Below are positions 27,854-34,101 of a DNA stretch of 34,101 nucleotides, piece by piece. The DNA comes from an uncultured Acidobacteriota bacterium. GTDB lineage: Bacteria; Acidobacteriota; Terriglobia; Terriglobales; Acidobacteriaceae. A model generated the notes under the pieces. The model was given only the letters and a program-made list of their open reading frames with translations, did not search any database and was not told the DNA's origin. The first letter of the stretch is position 1, and the number at the start of each line of letters is the position of its first letter. The position numbers were made by a program, and so were the translations under genes. The stretch is taken from positions 1 through 34,101 of the forward strand of contig CAIQPK010000030.1 in the NCBI GenBank assembly GCA_903873705.1. Direction: 5' to 3'.

Positions 27854-28951
27854 TTGTCCGCACAGACCATTTCGCTCCAGCCCGCTTCCGCGGCAACGCC
27901 CTCGCCGGTCAAGCACGCCCTCGTGCTGCTTCCCGGCGTTGCGCTGTTGTTCGGCATCGGCGTGCTCGGCAAGGGCATCGAGGCCTTCTCCACCTGGCTC
28001 CGCACCACGCACAACATCCCTGTTCCCAGCATCGAGTACGTGCTCTGGGCCATCCTCCTCGGCCTCCTCGTCTCCAACACGGTCGGCGTCGCCCCCATCT
28101 TCCGTCCCGGCGTTGCCACCTACGAGCTCTGGCTCAAGTTGGGCATCGTCCTCGTCGGCGCCAGGTTCCTCCTCCAGGACGTTGCCCACATCGGCGGCAT
28201 GAGTCTCCTGCTGGTCGCCATCGAGCTGGTCCTCTCGCTCAGCGTCATGACGCTGCTCGGCCGCATCTTCAACCTCCCGCCCAAGCTCACCTCGCTGCTG
28301 GCCATCGGCTCCAGCATCTGCGGTGTCACGGCCATCATGGCCGCACAGGGCGCCATCGAGCCCGACGAGGAAGACACCGCCACCGCCATCGCCGCCATCC
28401 TCACCCTCGGCGCGTTGGCCCTCTTCACCTTCCCGGCGATCGGCCACGCGCTCCACATGGGCCAGGAAAGCTACGGCATCTGGACCGGTCTCGCCGTCGA
28501 CAACACCGCCGAAGCCACCGTAACCGGCGCCCTCTACGGCGACAAGGCCGGCACCTATGCTGTTCTCGCAAAAACGGCGCGTTCCGCCTTCATCGGCTTC
28601 GTCGTTCTCGGCTACGCGGTTTACTGGGCTTCCAAAGGACAAGCCCATCGCATCGAGAACAAGCCGCTCTTCCTCTGGCAGAAGTTCCCCAAGTTCATCC
28701 TCGGCTTCCTCGCCCTCTCGCTGCTCGCGACAGCCGGCTTCTTCTCTAAGGGGCAGTTGAACTCGCTCGGCAACCTGTCAAAGTGGGCGTTCCTCCCCGC
28801 CTTCGCCGGAGTAGGTCTACGCACTCAACTTCGCGACCTCGTGAATCAAGGCTGGAGACCGATCGTCGTCGGCGTCCTGGGCGAGATCTTCATCGCCCTC
28901 GTCACACTCGGCCTCGTCTTCGCCGCTTACCGTCACGGAGGCGTGCGATGA
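27854..28951 (+). CDS. YeiH/TauZ-type (UPF0324, COG2855) putative sulfate exporter family transporter
   Basis: This 365-residue protein has about ten transmembrane segments. Family signatures: YVLWAILLGLLVSNTVG, FRPGVATYELWLKLGIVLVGARF, the very conserved SSICGVTAIMAAQGAIEPDEEDTATAIA, and WTGLAVDNTAEATVTGALYG. It ends with KWAFLPAFAGVGLRTQLRDL and a last helix. TTG 27854 is the only plausible start. Members near taurine/sulfonate degradation genes (TauZ) were proposed to export sulfate or sulfite. Here the gene lies behind a Cys-rich attenuator, which would switch it on when cysteine is short. That fits acquisition of a sulfur compound better than export. Its stop overlaps the start of a second Cys-containing ORF (ATGA). 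Confidence 0.88.
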   Translation: MSAQTISLQPASAATPSPVKHALVLLPGVALLFGIGVLGKGIEAFSTWLRTTHNIPVPSIEYVLWAILLGLLVSNTVGVAPIFRPGVATYELWLKLGIVLVGARFLLQDVAHIGGMSLLLVAIELVLSLSVMTLLGRIFNLPPKLTSLLAIGSSICGVTAIMAAQGAIEPDEEDTATAIAAILTLGALALFTFPAIGHALHMGQESYGIWTGLAVDNTAEATVTGALYGDKAGTYAVLAKTARSAFIGFVVLGYAVYWASKGQAHRIENKPLFLWQKFPKFILGFLALSLLATAGFFSKGQLNSLGNLSKWAFLPAFAGVGLRTQLRDLVNQGWRPIVVGVLGEIFIALVTLGLVFAAYRHGGVR

Positions 28952-29013
28952 ACCTCCATCAGATCCGCACATCGAGTCCCGCTCGAATGTATCGCTGTCG
29001 TTGTTGCCGCTAG
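28948..29013 (+). CDS. Second short Cys-containing ORF between transporter and TonB receptor
   Basis: This is a 21-residue ORF starting at ATG 28948, overlapping the transporter stop as ATGA. It ends Tyr-Arg-Cys-Arg-Cys-Cys-Arg, so three of its last five residues are Cys. It ends 95 bp before the TonB-dependent receptor start. By position and composition it could be a second cysteine sensor for the downstream gene. No T-tract terminator is visible after it; only a weak CACGC-CATA-GCGTG stem occurs, at about 29066-29079. Chance is possible for so short an ORF. Confidence 0.5.
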   Translation: MNLHQIRTSSPARMYRCRCCR

Positions 29014-29108
29014 CGCAAGAACCAGCTCGAAGTCCCTTTCCAACCGATACCAAAACATGCCACCACGCCATAGCGTGAGTGCGCCCTTATCCCTTTCAGG
29101 AGAACGCC

Positions 29109-32100
29109 ATGATCGCCATTGCCCCTTTGCGACAGTCACGCAAGGTCTTCTATCTCTACCTCGTCATCGCCCTTGTCGTCGCCCTGGCTGTTGGCCTTTC
29201 CAGCCGCGCGCAGGTTGTCGGCGGCACCATCAGCGGCACAGTAGCTGATTCCAGCGGCGCTCTCATCCCCGGCGCAACCGTCCTCATCCACAACACCGAC
29301 ACCGGCACACAGCGCACCCTCACCACCGACGGCACAGGCCGCTTCTCGGCACCCTCCGTTCCCGTTGGCAGCTACGCCGTAACCGCCACTGCCACTGGCT
29401 TTGCCGAGTACAAGCGCACCGGCATCGAGCTCACCGTCGGCCAATCCCTCAACCTCGCCCTCGCCCTCGCCGTCTCCGGCAGCGACACCATCAACGTGGA
29501 CTCCGCTCCTCCGTCGGTCGACACGTCCACCCAGCAAACCTCCGGCCTGGTCGACTCGCGCCAGGTCAAGGAACTCCCCCTCAACGGCCGCAGCTACGAC
29601 CAGCTCGTCACCCTCAACCCCGGAACGGTGAACTATACGGCCCAGCGCTCCGGCTCCGTCGGCACATCGAACTCCTCGGTAGGCAACATGTTCGTCGTCT
29701 CCGGCCGCCGTCCCCAGGACAATCTCTACCTCCTCAACGGCATCGAGTACACCGGCGCCTCCCTCATCAACATCACCCCCGGCGGCACCTCCGGCCAGCT
29801 CCTCGGCGTCGACGCCGTCCGCGAGTTCAACGTAGTGTCTGACACCTACTCTGCTAGCTATGGCAAGCGTCAGGGCGCCCAGGTTTCCATCGTCACCGCA
29901 TCGGGAACGAATGCGATCCATGGCAGCGCCTATGAGTTTCTGCGCAACAGCTTCTTCGACGCCCGCAACTTCTTTGACCAGGCGCGTATTCCCAATTTCC
30001 AGCGCAACAACTACGGCGCTTCACTGGGTGGGCCAATCAAGAAGGACAAAGTATTTCTCTTTGGCAACTACGAAGGCTATCGCCAGAATCTCGGCCTTAC
30101 CGATGTAACCCTCGTGCCTGACAACAACGCACGCCTCGGTTTGTTGCCGGATGCAAAGACGGGCAATCTGGTCAACGTGGGTGTGAACGCATCCGTTGCT
30201 CCGCTGCTGAACCTCTGGCCTGTAGCCAACGGCCCCGAACTGCTGGATCCTACGACGGGTCTTCCCACCGGCATCGCGAAAGCCTTCTCCAACCCAACCC
30301 AGCACATTCGCGAAGATTTCGGAACCGTACGTTTTGATACCAACATCGCTGCCAACGATTTGCTCTTTGCGGTCTACACCGTCGACGACTCCACAGCGCA
30401 CACCCCCACGCAGAATCCGCTGTCACTGATCGACGAAAGCCTGCGTGAGCAGGTGCTTAGTGTGCAAGAACAGCATGTCTTCTCTCCACACCTGCTCAAC
30501 ACGGCACGCGTTGGCTACTCGCGCGCGTCATTCTACTTTCTGGGTTCGTCGACCCCGCTCAACGGAGCTACTGTTCCGGGCTTCTATGCAGGACGCCCTG
30601 TCGGCGCGATCGTCATCGCTGGTTCAACGGCGTCGAACGGCGCTTCACAGATCACCGGCGCTGGCGCTAATGTCGGTTCAAACAACGCTGTTACGCGCAA
30701 TCTCTACACCGCAGACGACCACATCTATCTCACCCGCGGACGGCACACGCTGGAGATCGGCGGCTGGGTTCAGCGTCTCGACTCCAACGACAACCTCGCA
30801 CAGAACCAATACGGACAGGCTTCTTTCGCATCACTGACGACCTTCCTTCAGGGCACCATCAAGACGTTCACCATCGTTCCTTCACCCACACCGCTAAACT
30901 GGCGCACGTGGCTCGGTGCTGCGTATATCGAGGACACGTGGCACGCCACACCGCAGCTGGAAATCCGCGCTGGGCTACGCTCGGAGTCGACTGCCGGATG
31001 GAACGAGCGGCACGGACGCGCTTCCAACTACGGTTTCACCAATGGCGTGATCAACGCAGCCCCCAACATCGGCAACTCGGCTCTCACCGTGAACCGCGCG
31101 AAGTTTCTTCCGCAGCCTCGCCTTGGCCTGGCGTACACGCCTTTTGCCAGCGGCAGGACCAGCATCCGCGCCAGCTTCGGTCTGCACAACTCTCTGCTCG
31201 ACAACCTTGACTACCGTCTCGATCAGACCGCGCCGTATAACGCGACGCTATCTTATTCAGGCACAACCGTCGCTAACCCCGTCTCGGGTGCAACGACGAT
31301 TTCGCCTTCGAATATTCAAACTGATATCAGCACGCCCACGGTCCTCTCGTGGACATTGAAGGTTGAGCAGCAGATAGCTCCGAATACATCGATCACCGTG
31401 GCCTACGTCGGTTCGCACGGCTATCACCAGATACTCTCTGAGGATCAGAACGAAACGCCGTTCGTCGTTTGCCCTGATCCCGCTTGCACTGCGGCAACAG
31501 CAGGTGTGGCACCGCCGGCAAGATTGACCACAGGCTCGATCTACTACCTGCCGCTTGCCAAGGCGAATCCCGCCTATGCCAACACGACTTCCTGGGTTTC
31601 ACAGGGTTCGAGCAGCTATCACGGAGTCGAAGTCGATTTGCATCGCAACTTCGCCAACGGATTGCAGGTCCGCTCGAACTACACGTTCTCAAAGAATCTC
31701 GACAACGGTTCTGCGTGGAATACGTCGGTCTCAGCCAACACACCGGCATTTGTCTCCGTGCCTCAGAAGCCGAGTCTCGACTACGGTCCCGCTGCTACGG
31801 ATGTCCGTCACCTGTTCGCGTTCAACGGCTCTTACGACCTTCCGTTCGGGCACGCCAAACCCTTCCTCGCCAAGAGCGGACATGCGACAGACCTGCTGGT
31901 GTCGGGCATTACCTTGTCTGCCATTTCCAATCTACAGACCGGCTTTCCCTTCACGCCTCAACTTGGCTATAACCCCACCGGCTCGGGCGATTCGCGCAAC
32001 CCTGTCCGCCCGGACATCAACCCCAGCTTCCACGGTTCCCACTACACGCAAGGCACAACCACGCAGCGCGCGAACCAGTTCTTCAACCCTGCAGCCTTCC

Positions 32101-32420
32101 AGGCTCCGGCTTATGGCACCGTCGGTAACCTGGGCCGCGACACGCTCACCGGACCAGGCTACGCGAACCTCGATCTTTCGCTGGCTAAAACAACTATTAT
32201 CACTGAACGCTTCCGTACACAGTTTCGTGCGGAGTTCTTCAACGTCCTGAATCACACCAACCTCGCAACGCCGAATGCGACGATCCTCACGTCTGGGCCG
32301 ACGCAAAGCACCACCGCGGCAACGCGCAATGCGGTCGCGGCGGCATCACCAACCGCGGGCGTCATCACGGGAGCATCGACCAGTCGTCAGATTCAGCTGG
32401 GATTGAAGCTGCTGTTCTAA
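29109..32420 (+). CDS. TonB-dependent receptor with N-terminal carboxypeptidase-regulatory-like domain
   Basis: This is a 1103-residue outer-membrane protein of the Oar-like type abundant in Acidobacteria. ATG 29109 follows AGGAG (6-bp spacing). A signal/anchor (VFYLYLVIALVVALAVGLSSRAQ) precedes a beta-sandwich regulatory domain (GGTISGTVADSSGALIPGA to about residue 120). Then come a plug domain (QVKELPLNGRSYDQLVTLNPG, YLLNGIEYTG, VDAVREFNVVSDTYSASYG) and a large barrel ending in IQLGLKLLF, with the terminal aromatic residue expected for barrel insertion. Such receptors take up large or scarce ligands using TonB energy; the ligand is unknown. Position behind the Cys-rich ORFs suggests a sulfur-containing ligand. 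From about 29830 codon use becomes less strictly C-ending than in the first 700 bp. Confidence 0.92.
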   Translation: MIAIAPLRQSRKVFYLYLVIALVVALAVGLSSRAQVVGGTISGTVADSSGALIPGATVLIHNTDTGTQRTLTTDGTGRFSAPSVPVGSYAVTATATGFAEYKRTGIELTVGQSLNLALALAVSGSDTINVDSAPPSVDTSTQQTSGLVDSRQVKELPLNGRSYDQLVTLNPGTVNYTAQRSGSVGTSNSSVGNMFVVSGRRPQDNLYLLNGIEYTGASLINITPGGTSGQLLGVDAVREFNVVSDTYSASYGKRQGAQVSIVTASGTNAIHGSAYEFLRNSFFDARNFFDQARIPNFQRNNYGASLGGPIKKDKVFLFGNYEGYRQNLGLTDVTLVPDNNARLGLLPDAKTGNLVNVGVNASVAPLLNLWPVANGPELLDPTTGLPTGIAKAFSNPTQHIREDFGTVRFDTNIAANDLLFAVYTVDDSTAHTPTQNPLSLIDESLREQVLSVQEQHVFSPHLLNTARVGYSRASFYFLGSSTPLNGATVPGFYAGRPVGAIVIAGSTASNGASQITGAGANVGSNNAVTRNLYTADDHIYLTRGRHTLEIGGWVQRLDSNDNLAQNQYGQASFASLTTFLQGTIKTFTIVPSPTPLNWRTWLGAAYIEDTWHATPQLEIRAGLRSESTAGWNERHGRASNYGFTNGVINAAPNIGNSALTVNRAKFLPQPRLGLAYTPFASGRTSIRASFGLHNSLLDNLDYRLDQTAPYNATLSYSGTTVANPVSGATTISPSNIQTDISTPTVLSWTLKVEQQIAPNTSITVAYVGSHGYHQILSEDQNETPFVVCPDPACTAATAGVAPPARLTTGSIYYLPLAKANPAYANTTSWVSQGSSSYHGVEVDLHRNFANGLQVRSNYTFSKNLDNGSAWNTSVSANTPAFVSVPQKPSLDYGPAATDVRHLFAFNGSYDLPFGHAKPFLAKSGHATDLLVSGITLSAISNLQTGFPFTPQLGYNPTGSGDSRNPVRPDINPSFHGSHYTQGTTTQRANQFFNPAAFQAPAYGTVGNLGRDTLTGPGYANLDLSLAKTTIITERFRTQFRAEFFNVLNHTNLATPNATILTSGPTQSTTAATRNAVAAASPTAGVITGASTSRQIQLGLKLLF

Positions 32421-32431
32421 CCGCCCGATCC

Positions 32432-32470
32432 AACAGACAAGGCCCGCCACATCGGCGGGCCTTGTCTGTT
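32432..32470. terminator. Bidirectional terminator between convergent genes
   Basis: A perfect 17-bp stem, AACAGACAAGGCCCGCC (32432-32448) with 32454-32470, has loop ACATC. The arm ends are T-rich on both strands (TTGTCTGTT). It lies 12 bp past each of the two convergent stop codons. Confidence 0.85.
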
Positions 32471-32482
32471 CAGGTTGAGGCG

Positions 32483-34101
32483 CTATCGGGTGCCAACGTG
32501 CGCAAAGTCGATGAAGGCGCGCGCGGGGTCGGTGTGGATGAGTTTCACGTTCACCTTGTCCCCAACATCGAGACCATCACCGCCTTGCATGACGCGGCCT
32601 TCTGCCGGCGGATGGAATACGCGAACGTAAACGCCCTTGTCCGAAGCTCCGGTGACAACCCCTGCGAAGATCTGCCCGATGCGGGGCGCGAGTGCCACTG
32701 CGGCAACGCGCTTCTGCATATCGCGCTCGATTTTTCGCAACAGCTTGTCAGCATCGTTGCAATGCTGCGCGATCGCGCCCAGCTCGTCGTCCGTATAGGG
32801 TGGCGGGGTGTTGTCGATCATGGCGTGGAGGATGCGCTGGGTGACGAGGTCGGGGTAGCGGCGGTTGGGGGCGGTGGAGTGGGTGTAGTCGCGGGCGGCT
32901 AGGCCGAAGTGGCCTGTGGGGTCGTCGTTGGGGCGCATGAGCATGTACTCGCCTGGACCCATGAGCTTGATGACGGCGACGGCGAGGTCGGGGTAGTGGA
33001 TGGCGTCGGCGGCGCGCTGGGCCTCGAGGAAGGCGTTGAGGGCTACGGAGTCCGGCGCGGCGGGAAGGGAGCCGCCGTGCTCGGCGGCGAGGGCGACGAT
33101 GCGGTCCCAGCGGACAGGGATGCGGACGACGCGCTGCAGGCCGCTGCGTCCGCCTTTGCGGAGGGTTCGGGCCATTACGCCGTTGGCCGCGACCATGAGG
33201 TCCTCGATGAGGTCCATGGCGCGGTTGTGGATGGCCTCTTGTACGTCGACTACTCGGCCGTCGGCGACGACCGGATCGGCTTCGGCGCGGTGGAACTCCA
33301 GAGCGCCGTTCTCGACGCGGGCCTTGTGCAGGTTCTGTGCGGCTTCGTCCTGGAGCTTGAGCTGGTCTTCCAGCCAGTTAGCGGGAAGGCTCGGGCTGCG
33401 CTGGGCTTCGTTCTGGGGCTGAGCGGCGCGGGCGCTGTCGGAGCGAAGGTCAAAGGCAGGGCCTTCGTTGGCTCCTGCGGCGGTGTTGTCAAGCCAGGGA
33501 CCGACGCGCGAGTAGGCGAGCTGGGCGCGGTTGCGGACCAGAGCGCGGGAAACCTTCTCGTCGCTGACTGAGCCGGAAGGACTGACGGTGAAGGTCATCA
33601 TGATGGCCAGGCGATCACCGTCCTCGTTGAGTGAGGTGAGATCGGTAGAGAGATCGAAGGGCAACATGGGGAAGTTCTTTACCGCGGTATAAATCGTCTG
33701 CGTCTGATCCTGCGCGTGCTTGTCGATCGGCGAGCCCTTGGTTACGGCAGCGGCTACGTCGCCGATGGCTACGCGGAGCTTGATGCTGTTCTCCGGTGCG
33801 CGCTCGGCTACTTCGATCTGGTCGAGGTCGCGGGAAGTGTCGTTGTCGATCGAGGACCAGCCGAGAGAGCGAAGGTCTTCGATGTTGCCGGCCGGCTTCT
33901 GCGTGGCGAGAGCCTGGCGAATCTGTTCGACCTGCTCGTCTACACCGGCGCCGAACTCGGGTTTGAAGCCATCGGCGTGCATCTCGTCCAGCGCGGCGCC
34001 GGCGAGGTTGAAGTTTCTCGCATCGGTGGGGTGGACGGGGATGAAGTGGGTGGCGTCGCGGTGGATGCCGTAGTTGGGGCGGTGGTTATTGTGGGGCTGA
34101 T
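32483..34101 (-). CDS. RNB-domain ribonuclease (RNase II/R family), 5' end outside window
   Basis: The frame is open from the window edge to TGA at 32483, giving about 539 residues. ATG 33982 is not taken as the start because coding-like sequence (THFIPVHPTDARNFNLAG) continues upstream with no in-frame ATG, GTG or TTG. The RNB catalytic aspartates are in SLGWSSIDNDTSRDLDQIEVAE. Further family marks are the region around LPFDLSTDLTSLNEDGDRLA, and THSTAPNRRYPDLVTQRILHA, the equivalent of the SPIRRYPDL motif. A C-terminal S1-like strand set (IGQIFAGVVTGASDKGVYVRV) follows. It degrades RNA 3' to 5' with Mg2+. It is shorter than RNase R, lacking most cold-shock domains, which suggests a lineage-specific variant. 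Confidence 0.9.
   Translation of the reverse strand, partial: QPHNNHRPNYGIHRDATHFIPVHPTDARNFNLAGAALDEMHADGFKPEFGAGVDEQVEQIRQALATQKPAGNIEDLRSLGWSSIDNDTSRDLDQIEVAERAPENSIKLRVAIGDVAAAVTKGSPIDKHAQDQTQTIYTAVKNFPMLPFDLSTDLTSLNEDGDRLAIMMTFTVSPSGSVSDEKVSRALVRNRAQLAYSRVGPWLDNTAAGANEGPAFDLRSDSARAAQPQNEAQRSPSLPANWLEDQLKLQDEAAQNLHKARVENGALEFHRAEADPVVADGRVVDVQEAIHNRAMDLIEDLMVAANGVMARTLRKGGRSGLQRVVRIPVRWDRIVALAAEHGGSLPAAPDSVALNAFLEAQRAADAIHYPDLAVAVIKLMGPGEYMLMRPNDDPTGHFGLAARDYTHSTAPNRRYPDLVTQRILHAMIDNTPPPYTDDELGAIAQHCNDADKLLRKIERDMQKRVAAVALAPRIGQIFAGVVTGASDKGVYVRVFHPPAEGRVMQGGDGLDVGDKVNVKLIHTDPARAFIDFAHVGTR

Overview
The window looks like chromosomal DNA of a high-GC member of Acidobacteriota, most likely class Terriglobia (Granulicella/Terriglobus/Edaphobacter-like). 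The evidence is the strong C-ending codon bias, a 1103-residue TonB-dependent receptor with an N-terminal carboxypeptidase-regulatory-like domain, a secreted VWFA protein of the acidobacterial kind, a lysine/alanine-rich DUF6496 protein, and several dispersed intergenic palindromes. No genus can be fixed from this sequence alone.

Layout. 1-965 is the 3' end of rpoC, closed by a strong terminator. 1150-2321 holds an orphan ribbon-helix-helix regulator with a palindromic operator over its promoter, a probably leaderless glutaredoxin and a DUF6496 protein. 2322-5590 holds a dispersed element, a secreted VWFA protein, a VOC enzyme, a TonB C-terminal-domain protein and a GGA-rich candidate non-coding RNA. 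5590-9528 (minus strand) is a TRIC-type channel and a three-gene envelope operon: a small membrane protein, a two-domain methyltransferase and a membrane sulfatase-superfamily protein. 10098-15682 holds a thioredoxin, a YihY protein, pyruvate kinase and mutL. A 517-bp cassette encoding a four-helix-bundle protein and bounded by near-perfect 32-bp inverted repeats sits between pyk and mutL. 15945-19423 holds an AlkZ/YcaQ-like protein with a long basic repeat tail, cmk and a cold-shock protein. 19666-26986 holds a secreted protein, an MFS exporter with no ordinary start codon, sucA, DUF1223, a frameshifted DUF1572/DinB-like gene and a NIPSNAP protein.

The most interesting region is 27402-32420. 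A TTGACA/TAGGCT promoter is followed at once by an apparently leaderless 26-codon ORF with eight cysteine codons, then a nested hairpin ending in TTTT, then a 47-residue membrane peptide and a YeiH/TauZ-type 'sulfate exporter family' transporter. A second short ORF, ending Arg-Cys-Arg-Cys-Cys-Arg, overlaps the transporter stop codon (ATGA) and precedes the TonB-dependent receptor. This has the architecture of a cysteine-responsive attenuator controlling a sulfur-related transport locus. The window ends inside an RNB-family ribonuclease gene on the minus strand.

All functional calls come from reading motifs and architecture. No database search was run.
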